This document shows positions 44,233 to 52,661 of a stretch of DNA of 64,000 bases, one piece after another. The notes under the pieces were generated by a model that searched no databases, had not been told where the DNA came from, and worked only from the letters and a program-made list of their open reading frames with translations. Made by a program: the position numbers and the translations under genes. The first letter of the stretch is position 1, and each line of letters begins with the position of its first letter. The DNA lies in contig CANMQJ010000015.1 in NCBI GenBank assembly GCA_947500005.1, forward strand, positions 1 through 64,000. The letters run 5' to 3'. The DNA is from an uncultured Paracoccaceae bacterium (GTDB taxonomy: Bacteria > Pseudomonadota > Alphaproteobacteria > Rhodobacterales > Rhodobacteraceae).

Positions 44233-45027
44233 ATGAACGATCCCACCTACCAGTTCAGCCACACGATCACCCGCCGCCCGGCCGCCTCGGCGGTGAACGG
44301 GCTGCGGGCCGAGGATACCGGCACACCCGATCTCGATCAGCTGATGGCTGATCACGACGCCTATGTGGCCGCGCTGCGCGCCACCGGGGCCGAGGTGATC
44401 GTACTGCCCGCGCTCGAGGCCTATCCCGACGCTCATTTCGTCGAGGATACCGCGCTTTGCCTCTCCGGCGGGGCCGTGGTGATGCGCCCCGGCGCGCCCA
44501 CGCGCCTTGGCGAGGCGGCCGAGATGGCACCCGAGCTCGCGCGTCACTATTCCGACCTGCGCCGTATCGAGGGCCCCGGTTTCATTGAAGGCGGCGACAT
44601 CCTGGTGACAGGCCGCGAGATCCTGGTCGGTCGATCTGCCCGTACCGATGGGGCGGGCGTGGCCGAGCTTGCCGGGATCGTCTCCGACTGGGGCTATGCG
44701 CTGCGCGAGGTCTTTACGCCCGAGGGCGTTCTGCACTTCAAGACCGACTGCTCGCTGCTCGATCCCGAAACAGTGCTGGTGACCCCGCGGCTGGCCGCCT
44801 CGGGCTGTTTCGAGGGCTACGCCCAGGTCTTTACCGCCGAGGGCGAAGAGGCCGCGGCCAACGCGATCCGGTTCAATGACGTCGTGCTGATGGCCAAGGG
44901 CTTTCCGCGCACGGCCGAGACGCTGGACCGCAAGGGGTATTCGGTGGTCGAGATCAATAACAGCGAATGCGCCAAGCTCGACGGCGGGATGTCCTGCTTG
45001 TCCTTGCGATTCAACCCCGCCTTATAG
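44233..45027 (+). CDS. Dimethylarginine dimethylaminohydrolase-like enzyme (DDAH)
   Basis: 264 residues, the length of bacterial DDAH, with the guanidine-modifying beta/alpha propeller. The catalytic set is recognisable: Cys255 in GGMSCLSLRF, His168 in EGVLHFKTDCSL and Glu119 in GPGFIEGGDIL, aligned with Cys249, His162 and Glu114 of the P. aeruginosa enzyme. AHFVEDTALCL holds the substrate-binding Asp72. The family splits mono- or dimethylarginine into citrulline and (di)methylamine; arginine deiminase relatives are longer (~400). It lies two bases after the AruI-like gene. Substrates other than methylarginine, such as an intermediate of the AruH/AruI route, are possible. Confidence 0.83.
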   Translation: MNDPTYQFSHTITRRPAASAVNGLRAEDTGTPDLDQLMADHDAYVAALRATGAEVIVLPALEAYPDAHFVEDTALCLSGGAVVMRPGAPTRLGEAAEMAPELARHYSDLRRIEGPGFIEGGDILVTGREILVGRSARTDGAGVAELAGIVSDWGYALREVFTPEGVLHFKTDCSLLDPETVLVTPRLAASGCFEGYAQVFTAEGEEAAANAIRFNDVVLMAKGFPRTAETLDRKGYSVVEINNSECAKLDGGMSCLSLRFNPAL

Positions 45028-45052
45028 GCGGCGCGACCGCAATGAGAGCGAG

Positions 45053-45079
45053 ACCGGCAGGCAATCACCTGCCGGTTTT
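45053..45079 (+). terminator. Intrinsic terminator after the DDAH-like gene
   Basis: ACCGGCAGG (45053-45061) and CCTGCCGGT (45068-45076) form a perfect 9-bp stem with a 6-base loop followed by TTTT. It sits between two converging genes, 25 bp after the DDAH stop and three bases past the 3' end of the leftward CoA ligase gene, so it may serve both. Confidence 0.8.
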
Positions 45080-45081
45080 CG

Positions 45082-46662
45082 TCATCCCTCCACGAACAGA
45101 TCTGCAAAGGTTTGGCGCAGATCGCGCTTGAGGATCTTGCCGCTGGCGTTCTTGGGAAGCTGTTCGGCGATCTCGACATGTTTCGGCGCCTTGAAATGCG
45201 CCAGCACCTCGCGGCAATAGGCCATCATCTCGTCGGAGGTGACGCTTTGGCCTGACTTCGGCACGACCACGGCCACGACCGTCTCGATCCACTTGGGGTG
45301 CGGCACGCCGAAGACCGCGACTTCGGCCACTGCGGCATGGCGAAAGATCGCCTCTTCGACTTCGCGGCTGGCGACGTTTTCGCCGCCGGTCTTGATCATG
45401 TCCTTCTTTCGATCGACGACATAGAGGTAGCCGTCCTCGTCGAAACGGCCCAGATCGCCGCTATGAAACCAGCCGTTGCGAAAAGCGTCGGCCGTCTTTT
45501 CCGGGTCGTTGTAATACTCGGTGATCAGGTGCGGGCTGCGATGCACGATCTCGCCAACCTCGCCCACCGGAACCGGGTTGTCGTTGTCGTCAACGACACG
45601 CGTTTCCACGTTAAGCGCCGGCCGCCCGGCCGAGCCCAGCTTTCGCAGCTGGTCTTCGGGCTTGAGGATCGTTGCCACCGGCGCCATTTCCGTCTGGCCG
45701 TAGAAGTTGAACAACCGCATCTGCGCCAAACGCTGCGACAGTTCCTCTATCACCGCTGTCGGCATGATCGACGCACCGTAATACCCGACATTCAGCGAGC
45801 TCAGGTTCCGTTTGTCGAAATCGGGATGGCGCAGCAGGGCGATCCACACCGTCGGCGGGCAGAACAACTTGGTCACGCCATGCCGCTCAATCGCCTCCAG
45901 CATCTCGGCCGGGTCGGCCTTGTCATGCAGGATCGAGGTGACGCCAAGGTAAATGTCGGGGCTCAGGAAGCAGTCGAGCTGCGCGCAGTGAAAGAGCGGC
46001 AGGCAATGGAGCGATACGGCATCCTCGCGCATCTCGCCGTCGATGATGCAGCTCGCATACTGCGCGTAGAGCGCGCCCGAGGTCAGCAAGGCCCCTTTGG
46101 GCCGGGACTCGGTGCCGCTGGTATACATCATCTGGACAGGGTCGTCCTCGGAGAGATCGCACCACGGCTCCGAGGCATCGGGGTGCTCCATCAGTTCGGA
46201 TACGGGCGCCCAGCCCTGCGGTGCCTCGACCCCGGCATGGGGAATCGCAAAACGGGGGATCTCAAGCCCGCTCTGGCCAATCGCCTCATCCGCCACGGCA
46301 CAAAGCGCATCCTCGGCAATGATCATGCAGGCGCCGGAATGGTCGAGGATATAGGCAACATCGGGCGCGGTGAGCATGAAGTTGACCGGCGTCGTGACGG
46401 CCCCCAGCCGGGCCAGTGCAAAGCGCAGCACAACGAAGGCGCGATTGTTGTGCGTAAACAGCGCCACCCGGTCGCCCTTCTTGATGCCGTGCCCCGCCAG
46501 CCCGTTCGCCGCGCGGTTCACCGCCGCGTCGAGTTCGGCGAAACTGTCGTTCTGGTCGCGGAAGACCAGCGCGGTCTTGTTCGGAGTGCGCGAGGCGGAT
46601 CGGCGCAGCATGTCGCCCAGCTGCTGGCCACGGGCCCGGCGGTTATGTTGGTCGGTTTGCAT
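45082..46662 (-). CDS. Acyl-CoA synthetase (AMP-forming), first copy
   Basis: About 526 residues of the ANL superfamily. Motifs: the AMP-binding loop MMYTSGTESRPKGAL, LFNFYGQTEMAPV, WFHSGDLGRFDEDGYLYVVD and the hinge RKKDMIKTGGENVASREVEE; the catalytic lysine is in LPKNASGKILKRDLR. It activates a carboxylic acid to its CoA thioester. Several in-frame ATGs lie at 46662-46674; the AGGG box favours 46662. It is the last gene of a leftward operon beginning with the FadR-type regulator. Its substrate is presumably the acid taken up by TRAP system 3. A second ligase (53935) may handle another intermediate. Confidence 0.88.
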   Translation of the reverse strand: MQTDQHNRRARGQQLGDMLRRSASRTPNKTALVFRDQNDSFAELDAAVNRAANGLAGHGIKKGDRVALFTHNNRAFVVLRFALARLGAVTTPVNFMLTAPDVAYILDHSGACMIIAEDALCAVADEAIGQSGLEIPRFAIPHAGVEAPQGWAPVSELMEHPDASEPWCDLSEDDPVQMMYTSGTESRPKGALLTSGALYAQYASCIIDGEMREDAVSLHCLPLFHCAQLDCFLSPDIYLGVTSILHDKADPAEMLEAIERHGVTKLFCPPTVWIALLRHPDFDKRNLSSLNVGYYGASIMPTAVIEELSQRLAQMRLFNFYGQTEMAPVATILKPEDQLRKLGSAGRPALNVETRVVDDNDNPVPVGEVGEIVHRSPHLITEYYNDPEKTADAFRNGWFHSGDLGRFDEDGYLYVVDRKKDMIKTGGENVASREVEEAIFRHAAVAEVAVFGVPHPKWIETVVAVVVPKSGQSVTSDEMMAYCREVLAHFKAPKHVEIAEQLPKNASGKILKRDLRQTFADLFVEG

Positions 46663-46712
46663 CATTGCCCTCATCGTTTCTCACGGCCCCGCGCACAGCA
46701 GGGCCGGTTTCA

Positions 46713-48020
46713 TCAGCTCAACAGCTCCGGCAACCAGAGAACCAGCTGCGGAAAGGCGCACAGGATCGCGACCAGCACGAGGTCCATGGCGATGAACCAG
46801 GCCACCCCACGGAAGATCGCAGAGGTCTTTACCAGGTCACCCACGACGCTCTTGATCACGAAGACGTTCATCCCGATGGGCGGGGTAATCATCCCGATTT
46901 CCAGCAACTTGGTCAGCACCACGCCGAACCACAACAGGCTCCATCCCGAGGCATCGACCACGGGCAGGATGATCGGCAGCGTCAGCAGCATTGCCCCGAT
47001 CGGCTCCAGAAACATGCCCATCAGCAGGTAGACGCAGACGATCCCGATCATCAGCAGGACCGGGCTGGTCGCGATGGACAGGATGCCCGAAGACAGGAAA
47101 TCGCCCGCGCCCGAAAGCGCCAGGAAGCGTGTCAACAAGCTGGCGCCGATGGCGATGATCAGCAGCGCGGCGGTTGTCATCAACGTCTCTCGCGCCGCCA
47201 GCATGAACCGGTCGAAGGTCATCTGACCGCTGACGATGGCGACCAGGCAGGCCAGCGCGGCGCCGACTGCCCCAGCCTCGGTCGGGGTGAAGACCCCGCC
47301 GAACAGCCCGCCGAAAATGCCCAGCATGATCAGCAGGATAGGCCAGGTCTCGCGCAGCGCTAGAAGCTTTTCGCGCATCGAAACACTGGCGTCACGTTCG
47401 GGGGCGAGTTCGGGGTTCAGGCCGACCCTGACCAGCACCACGATGACGTAGCCTAGCGCCGTCATCAGTCCGGCGACAATGCCGCCCAGAAACAGCGCCG
47501 AGATCGAGATCTGCGCGATCACGCCATAGAGGATCAGGATTATCGAGGGTGGGATCAGCGCCCCGATTGTGCCCGCCACCGCGACAGTGCCCGTGGCCAG
47601 TTCCGGATGATACCTGTGCTTCATCATCTCGGGGATCGCGATCCGGCCCATCGCGGCCGAACAGGCGATGGAAGAGCCCGAAACCGCCGCGAAACCCGCC
47701 GAGCCGAAGATCGACGCGATGGCCAGCCCGCCCGGCAGGCTGGACAGCCAGATCCGCGCGGCGTTGAACATGCCCCGCGTCAGCTGGGTGTGATAGCTGA
47801 TGAAACCCAGGAACAGGAACATCGGGATCGAACTGAGGATCCAGCTCGAGGTGAACTTGTAGGGAATGATGCTCATCGCGCCCCAGGCGACGCGCGGCCC
47901 CATCAGGACCCAAAGTCCGACAAAGGAAACGCCGATCAGCGCGATGCCGATGGGCACCCGGATGGCGATGAGGGCGATCAGCGTGGCAAGGCCTGTCAGG
48001 CCGATTTCAACATCAGTCAT
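46713..48020 (-). CDS. TRAP transporter large permease (DctM), system 3
   Basis: 435 residues, about 12 helices. FGSAGFAAVSGSSIACSAAM, GTIGALIPPSIILILYGVIA and LLEIGMITPPIGMNVFVIKS are the usual signatures. Its start overlaps the dctQ stop (48013-48020). It is more similar in these motifs to system 1 than to system 2. Confidence 0.92.
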   Translation of the reverse strand: MTDVEIGLTGLATLIALIAIRVPIGIALIGVSFVGLWVLMGPRVAWGAMSIIPYKFTSSWILSSIPMFLFLGFISYHTQLTRGMFNAARIWLSSLPGGLAIASIFGSAGFAAVSGSSIACSAAMGRIAIPEMMKHRYHPELATGTVAVAGTIGALIPPSIILILYGVIAQISISALFLGGIVAGLMTALGYVIVVLVRVGLNPELAPERDASVSMREKLLALRETWPILLIMLGIFGGLFGGVFTPTEAGAVGAALACLVAIVSGQMTFDRFMLAARETLMTTAALLIIAIGASLLTRFLALSGAGDFLSSGILSIATSPVLLMIGIVCVYLLMGMFLEPIGAMLLTLPIILPVVDASGWSLLWFGVVLTKLLEIGMITPPIGMNVFVIKSVVGDLVKTSAIFRGVAWFIAMDLVLVAILCAFPQLVLWLPELLS

Positions 48021-48549
48021 TTATGAATTTCGCATCGATATCGGTTTCGCTGAGGCCGTTGCGCCAGCCTGTGACAGTGACGATGACCCGATACGCCGCG
48101 ATCAGCGCCATCAGCGCCGCGCCGACCGGGACCAGCCAGTAGCTTTGCCAGATCTCGATCATCTGCGATCCCTGCTCCATCGTCGCTCCGCCCTTGGTCT
48201 TCTTCACGGCCTCGGTCCAGCCTGCGATCATCAACACCACGATCACGGCGACCGTCAGCAGACCCGAAAAGACCGACAGGACGGTGCGCGGGCGTTCCGG
48301 CATCAAATCGGTAAGAAACTCCACCGAGATATGCGCACGCTTCTCCTCGGCCACGCCGATGGCGATGAAGACCAGGATGATCATGTAGTAGTTGGCCACG
48401 ACAACGATCGTTCCGGGCAGCGGCGCGTTGAACAGGTATCGGCCCAGCACATCGGCGGTGACATGCAGCATCATCAGGACTACGCAGATCGCCCCGATCA
48501 GGGACGACGACTTGGCCAGGAAGGACAAGGCCCGACCGATCTTGAACAT
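48013..48549 (-). CDS. TRAP transporter small permease (DctQ), system 3
   Basis: 178 residues with four hydrophobic helices; VAEEKRAHISVEFLTDLMPE is the conserved RxHI-type loop. The ATG at 48549 has GGAGG seven bases before it; the longer reading from 48582 would extend into the dctP-dctQ stem-loop. It pairs with the large permease that overlaps its 3' end. Confidence 0.9.
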   Translation of the reverse strand: MFKIGRALSFLAKSSSLIGAICVVLMMLHVTADVLGRYLFNAPLPGTIVVVANYYMIILVFIAIGVAEEKRAHISVEFLTDLMPERPRTVLSVFSGLLTVAVIVVLMIAGWTEAVKKTKGGATMEQGSQMIEIWQSYWLVPVGAALMALIAAYRVIVTVTGWRNGLSETDIDAKFIND

Positions 48550-48571
48550 GAAACGCCTCCGTGCATCCGGT

Positions 48572-48606
48572 CGACCGGGCACCGACGATTGCGCGGTGCC
48601 CGGTCG
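48572..48606 (-). promoter_or_regulatory. Stem-loop between dctP and dctQ, system 3
   Basis: A perfect 13-bp stem, CGACCGGGCACCG (48572-48584) with CGGTGCCCGGTCG (48594-48606), encloses a 9-base loop. No U-tract follows in the direction of transcription. It is the strongest of the three equivalent TRAP-operon stems. Confidence 0.7.
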
Positions 48607-48628
48607 GGTGTTGAGGTATCAGAAAGGA

Positions 48629-49765
48629 TCAGCTGCCGTAGCTCGAGACATCGACCTTCGAGAAGATCTCGTTCCAATAGATTTCGGCCAGTTCCTCCGC
48701 GCTCGAGACATCCTTGGTCAACTCGGTCCACTTGGCCAGACCTTCGGTCAGAGCGGTCGCCGCGTCAGACCCCTTCTCGATTCCGAAACGCTCCTTGTAG
48801 ATGGCGGCGATGGCCTCCTTGTCCTCGTCGATGAAGGCGAGGTTCATCTCGATCATGTCGGCCGGGGCGGCTCCGTATTCGATGCCAAGGCCGGGTGCAC
48901 GCTCGCGGCCCGCGCGGCCTTCCTCGACATAGACCCAGGCAATATCGGCGGCCAGCTTGGCATGGGCGCGCAGCATGGCTGACTTGGCGTCGTCCGACAG
49001 GCTGTTCCAGGTGTCCTTGTTCATGGTGAAGGGCACGTTGAACTGGGCCCCGGGGGCGCCGACATAGACGTATTTGACCACGTCGATGAAACCAAAATTG
49101 ACGAAATCGGCAGTGTTGGACATGGTGCAGTCCACAACACCCTGGCTCAGCCCTTCGAGCGTTTCGTTGATCGACATCGAGACCGGCACCGCGCCCACAG
49201 ATTCCGCCCAACGCGCCCAATAGGCACCGGCGGCGCGGATGCGCTTGCCTTCAAGATCGGCGGCAGAATTCAGCGGGACAGCGCATTGCAGCACGTAGGA
49301 AGTGGTCGAGGACGCGCCCAGATAGACCTGGTTCTGCGCTGCCATCTCGTCCATGCAGGCAGGGCAATCGTTCATGACGTATTCCATGATCGCCCCGGTA
49401 AACGCCAGGCTGCTCAGCTCGCCCGAGAACTCCTCGAGTTCGACGAGTTCCGAGAACTCCGCCAGCATGTTCAGCGTGGGGAATTCGGCCGGGAAATAGG
49501 CCAACAGGTTGCCCGCCACGTCGGCGATGCCGTCCCGCAGGCCGGCATTGATCTCGGCAAAGCTCAGCAGCGACAGCGGAAAGACCCGCATCGTCACCTC
49601 GCCGTTGCTGTATTCCTCGACGGCCTTTGCATAATCCTCGATCTTCGCCGTCGGGGCCGAGTTCGGGGGCCAACCGCCCGCAAAGCTCAATTCCGCGGCC
49701 TGTACGCCGCTCGCCATTGCGAGCATGGATGCGCCGGCGGCTATCGCCTTCAGTCTCTGTTTCAT
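48629..49765 (-). CDS. TRAP transporter solute-binding protein (DctP), system 3
   Basis: 378 residues from the ATG at 49765, which has GGGAGGA upstream; a much longer open frame to 49996 is not needed. Signal peptide MKQRLKAIAAGASMLAMASG to VQAAE. The mature domain has ADLEGKRIRAAGAYWARWAE, with the carboxylate-contacting arginine. A cysteine pair in MNDCPACMDE is unusual. The insertion of aromatic residues around the arginine (AYWARW) would suit an aromatic or bulky acid, consistent with the CoA-ligase/dehydrogenase genes around it (inference). Confidence 0.9.
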   Translation of the reverse strand: MKQRLKAIAAGASMLAMASGVQAAELSFAGGWPPNSAPTAKIEDYAKAVEEYSNGEVTMRVFPLSLLSFAEINAGLRDGIADVAGNLLAYFPAEFPTLNMLAEFSELVELEEFSGELSSLAFTGAIMEYVMNDCPACMDEMAAQNQVYLGASSTTSYVLQCAVPLNSAADLEGKRIRAAGAYWARWAESVGAVPVSMSINETLEGLSQGVVDCTMSNTADFVNFGFIDVVKYVYVGAPGAQFNVPFTMNKDTWNSLSDDAKSAMLRAHAKLAADIAWVYVEEGRAGRERAPGLGIEYGAAPADMIEMNLAFIDEDKEAIAAIYKERFGIEKGSDAATALTEGLAKWTELTKDVSSAEELAEIYWNEIFSKVDVSSYGS

Positions 49766-49854
49766 GGAAATGTTCCTCCCGTTGTCCATGTCAGTTCTCT
49801 CGATCCGTCCCTCAGGGTGCGGGCAATCTCGGCCCTCGCCCCGTTCATTCCGGC

Positions 49855-50637
49855 TCAATTGTCGTGAAACCGTGCCGGTCTTTTCTCCAGGAACGCAGCG
49901 ACGCCCTCGGCGAAATCGGCTGTTTCGCCCGCGCGTTTCTGCAAACTGCGCTCCGTCTCGAGCGTCGTGGCGAAATCGCTGTCCGCCGCGCTCCATGCGG
50001 CCTTGCGGATCAGCGCAAGGCTATGGCTGGGACCCTGCGCCAACCTGTCGGCCAAGGCCTGCGCCGTGTCTTCGACAGCGTCATTTTCGACCAGTCGCGT
50101 GATCAGACCCCATTCATGGGCCTGTGGCGCGGGTATCTTCTCGGCCAGCAGCATCATTTCCATCGCCCGTACCCGGCCCACCGCCCGCGTCAGCAGCCAA
50201 GTGGCGCCACCATCGGGGACCAGCCCGATCCGCGCGAAGGCTTCGAGGAAATAGGCATCTTTCCCCGCGACGATCAGGTCGCAGGACAGAGCCAGCGACG
50301 CACCGACGCCGGCCGCCGCCCCGCGCACCGCCGAGATCAGCGGCACTTCGAGATCGCGGATCGTATGCATGAGCGGGTTGTAGTCCTGCTCCAGCGTCTC
50401 GCCCGCGTCGAAGGTGCCCAGTTCTGCGGGGATCGCGGCCTTGAGGTTGGCGCCGGTCGAAAACGCCCGCTCGCTGCCCGCCAGGATCAATGCACGCGCG
50501 CCGCCGGCCACTTCGGACCTGATCGCCTCGTGTAGTCCGTTCGCCATCGCGGGCGTCATCGCGTTCATCGTCGCGGGATCGTTCAGGCGCAGGGTCGTCA
50601 CCGGGCCGTTGCGTTCGATCAGGATCGTGTCGGTCAT
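49855..50637 (-). CDS. Enoyl-CoA hydratase/isomerase-family protein, copy 2
   Basis: 260-residue crotonase. Oxyanion-hole residues are in SERAFSTGANLKAAI and AVRGAAAGVGASLALSCD. The position of the second catalytic glutamate reads IGLVPDGGATWLLTRAVG, with Asp in place of Glu, as in several isomerase-type or PaaG-like crotonases, so simple hydratase activity is not assured. The start overlaps the stop of the other crotonase (ATGA). Third gene of the operon. Confidence 0.87.
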   Translation of the reverse strand: MTDTILIERNGPVTTLRLNDPATMNAMTPAMANGLHEAIRSEVAGGARALILAGSERAFSTGANLKAAIPAELGTFDAGETLEQDYNPLMHTIRDLEVPLISAVRGAAAGVGASLALSCDLIVAGKDAYFLEAFARIGLVPDGGATWLLTRAVGRVRAMEMMLLAEKIPAPQAHEWGLITRLVENDAVEDTAQALADRLAQGPSHSLALIRKAAWSAADSDFATTLETERSLQKRAGETADFAEGVAAFLEKRPARFHDN

Positions 50638-51515
50638 TTCTCTCCCTCTTCCCAGCCGGGCTCATCCCACCACGGGTAGAAGCCGGGCATGTCGGCCGAG
50701 ACCTTGTCCGGAAAGGCGGGCGCGCGCTTTTCAAGGAAACTCGCAACGCCCTCTGCCGCATCCGCAGAAGAACTGCGCGCCACGATGGCACGGCTGTCGA
50801 CGCGGTGCGCCTGCATCGGATGCCCGGCCCCGGCCATGCGCCACATCATCTGTCGCGTCAGCGCGACCGAGACAGGCGCCGCGTTATCGGCGATCTCGCG
50901 CGCGATCCGATGCGCGGCGGGCAGCAAATCCTCCGCCGGATGCACCGACCGGATCAGGCCCCCGGCCAGCGCCTCCTCGGCGCCGAAGACCCGGCCCGTG
51001 TAGCTCCACTCCAGCGCCTGCGACATACCCACCAGCCGCGGCAGGAACCAGCTCGATGCCGCCTCGGGCACGATGCCGCGCCGGGCAAAGACAAAGCCGA
51101 ACCGGGCCTTGTCGGAAGCCAAGCGAATATCCATCGGCAATTGCATCGTCGCTCCGATACCCACCGCGGATCCGTTGACCGCCGCGATCAAAGGTTTCAC
51201 GCAATTGAACAGTCGCAGCGCCAGGACCCCGCCCATGTCGCGATTGACCGGATCGGCCCATTTCGCGGGGTCGGTCTCGCCCGGGTCGATCCGGGCGGCG
51301 GTAAAGGCATCGGGATCGTCCAGGTCCACGCCCGCGCAAAAGCCGCGCCCCGCCCCGGTCACGATGACCGCGCGCACCGAGTCATCGGCATCGGCCAGGT
51401 CCAGCGCTGCCAGCATCTCGTCCATCATCCCGCGCGTGAAGGCGTTGAGCCGGTCGGGCCGGTTCAGCGTCAGCGTCATGACGCCGTCGGTAATCTCGGT
51501 GGTCGTGGCGGTCAT
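50634..51515 (-). CDS. Enoyl-CoA hydratase-family protein, copy 1
   Basis: 293-residue crotonase, slightly longer than usual because of a tail (DMPGFYPWWDEPGWEEGE) rich in tryptophan and acid residues. GAGRGFCAGVDLDDPDAF and AVNGSAVGIGATMQLPMD form the oxyanion hole; RRGIVPEAASSWFLPRLVG retains the catalytic-type glutamate. It is expected to hydrate the enoyl-CoA made by the acyl-CoA dehydrogenase at 52662. AGGAG precedes the ATG; it lies 16 bp after the regulator gene. Confidence 0.88.
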   Translation of the reverse strand: MTATTTEITDGVMTLTLNRPDRLNAFTRGMMDEMLAALDLADADDSVRAVIVTGAGRGFCAGVDLDDPDAFTAARIDPGETDPAKWADPVNRDMGGVLALRLFNCVKPLIAAVNGSAVGIGATMQLPMDIRLASDKARFGFVFARRGIVPEAASSWFLPRLVGMSQALEWSYTGRVFGAEEALAGGLIRSVHPAEDLLPAAHRIAREIADNAAPVSVALTRQMMWRMAGAGHPMQAHRVDSRAIVARSSSADAAEGVASFLEKRAPAFPDKVSADMPGFYPWWDEPGWEEGEK

Positions 51516-51531
51516 CCGGGGCTCCTGCGGG

Positions 51532-52272
51532 TCATGTCAGCGCCCGCGGCGCAAGTGCGATCTCGTCCTCGAGCCCGGCGATCTGCGCGCCGCGCCAGAA
51601 ATCCTCGATATGCTTGCGGGCCCATTTCTCGGCCCGGTCGGCGTCGTGATCGCGCAGGGCGGCAAGCACGTTGGCATGCGCCTCGATCTGGCGCTTGTAG
51701 AACTGCGGGTTGAACGGCGCGATCTGGGCGAAGCCCCGGAACAGCAGCAGCGACACCGGCTCACGCGCGAGACTGAGGACGCGGTTGCGACCCATCTCGG
51801 CCAGCTGCATGTGGAACCTCTCGTCGATCTCTATGGTGCGGGTCATGTGCCCTTCGGCAGCGACCAGTTCGGAATGGGTCTGCTGCAGCGCTTCGATCTC
51901 GTCGGGGTCGGCCTCCTTGGCGGCCAGCCGCGCGGCCAGCGGCTCCATCTCCATCGTCACCTCCCACAGCTCGCGGAAGGTGACCTTCATCAGTGCCATG
52001 GCGCGGCCGGCGCGGGTGGTCAACAACTCCGCCTGCGGGATGGCGACCTCCATCCGGCGGGGCGAAGGGCGGTGGATCAGGCCTTCGCTCTCCAGCTGCC
52101 GCAATCCTTCGCGCACGGTCGAGCGCGTGACGCCAAAGAGCGTGGCCAGCTCCGTCTCGCCCGGAAGCTGGTCGCCGGGCTTCAGGTCACCGCGCAGGAT
52201 GCGGCCTTCGATCTCCTCGGCGATCTGCTGATAGGCGAAATGCACCTGGATGGGCTTCGGCTCGAGGCTCAT
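51532..52272 (-). CDS. GntR-family regulator, FadR-type (FCD)
   Basis: 246 residues. The winged helix reads IAEEIEGRILRGDLKPGDQL and VTRSTVREGLRQLESEGLI; the FCD domain follows, with IDERFHMQLAEMG contributing ligand or metal residues. First gene of the leftward operon, divergent from the acyl-CoA dehydrogenase. Two matching TGTC-N-GACA sites lie in the 389-bp divergent region, one near each start, so it probably represses both operons until an acyl-CoA or acid binds. Confidence 0.9.
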   Translation of the reverse strand: MSLEPKPIQVHFAYQQIAEEIEGRILRGDLKPGDQLPGETELATLFGVTRSTVREGLRQLESEGLIHRPSPRRMEVAIPQAELLTTRAGRAMALMKVTFRELWEVTMEMEPLAARLAAKEADPDEIEALQQTHSELVAAEGHMTRTIEIDERFHMQLAEMGRNRVLSLAREPVSLLLFRGFAQIAPFNPQFYKRQIEAHANVLAALRDHDADRAEKWARKHIEDFWRGAQIAGLEDEIALAPRALT

Positions 52273-52370
52273 GCGAGTCCCTCTACGGAACGCCGGCCCG
52301 GCTCGATGCCCCGGCAAACGGGGCAGGCTGGAGTTGGAGCTGGTCGCGAGCGACGCATGACGAACCTGTT

Positions 52371-52385
52371 ACTGTCTGACACTAA
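52371..52385. promoter_or_regulatory. Candidate FadR-type operator, copy 1
   Basis: ACTGTCTGACACTAA contains the palindrome TGTC-T-GACA (52373-52381), matching the GT...AC half-site pattern of GntR/FadR regulators. It is about 100 bp upstream of the regulator's own start. It agrees at 12 of 15 positions with copy 2. Confidence 0.6.
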
Positions 52386-52567
52386 GTAAATCCTGCGTAA
52401 GATTCGGGGCGACTGTCAACCGATAGAAGGGAGGGTCAGTGACCATCTTCCGCAGCGTCGTTTCCGCGGATCTTATGCTGCATCGCAGAAAACAAAGGAC
52501 AATTCTTTCGACTGTGCCAGATCGTTCGGTAGGGGATTGACCGGATCAAGCACCCCTCTTATGCCTT

Positions 52568-52582
52568 ATTGTCGGACATTAA
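52568..52582. promoter_or_regulatory. Candidate FadR-type operator, copy 2
   Basis: ATTGTCGGACATTAA contains TGTC-G-GACA (52570-52578). It lies 80 bp before the acyl-CoA dehydrogenase start, in a position to control the rightward operon. Confidence 0.6.
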
Positions 52583-52661
52583 AGGAGAGCCCTGCCAGTA
52601 GCGTGCGAAACACCCTTCGCGCTTTTCACCGGCACGACCGTCTCCGCACAAGGAGCCCCTG

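Larger units (their letters stand above)
52273..52661. other. 389-bp divergent control region
   Basis: This gap carries the promoters of the two acyl-CoA operons. Apart from the two candidate operators listed separately, I see no gene or structured RNA in it. Its centre (52440-52540) is moderately A/T-richer than the flanking genes. Confidence 0.5.

Noticed and set aside
45298..47031. A 577-residue plus-strand frame opposite the CoA ligase and TRAP genes
   Set aside because: No family motif or ribosome site; it spans the end of one gene and the start of another on the opposite strand.
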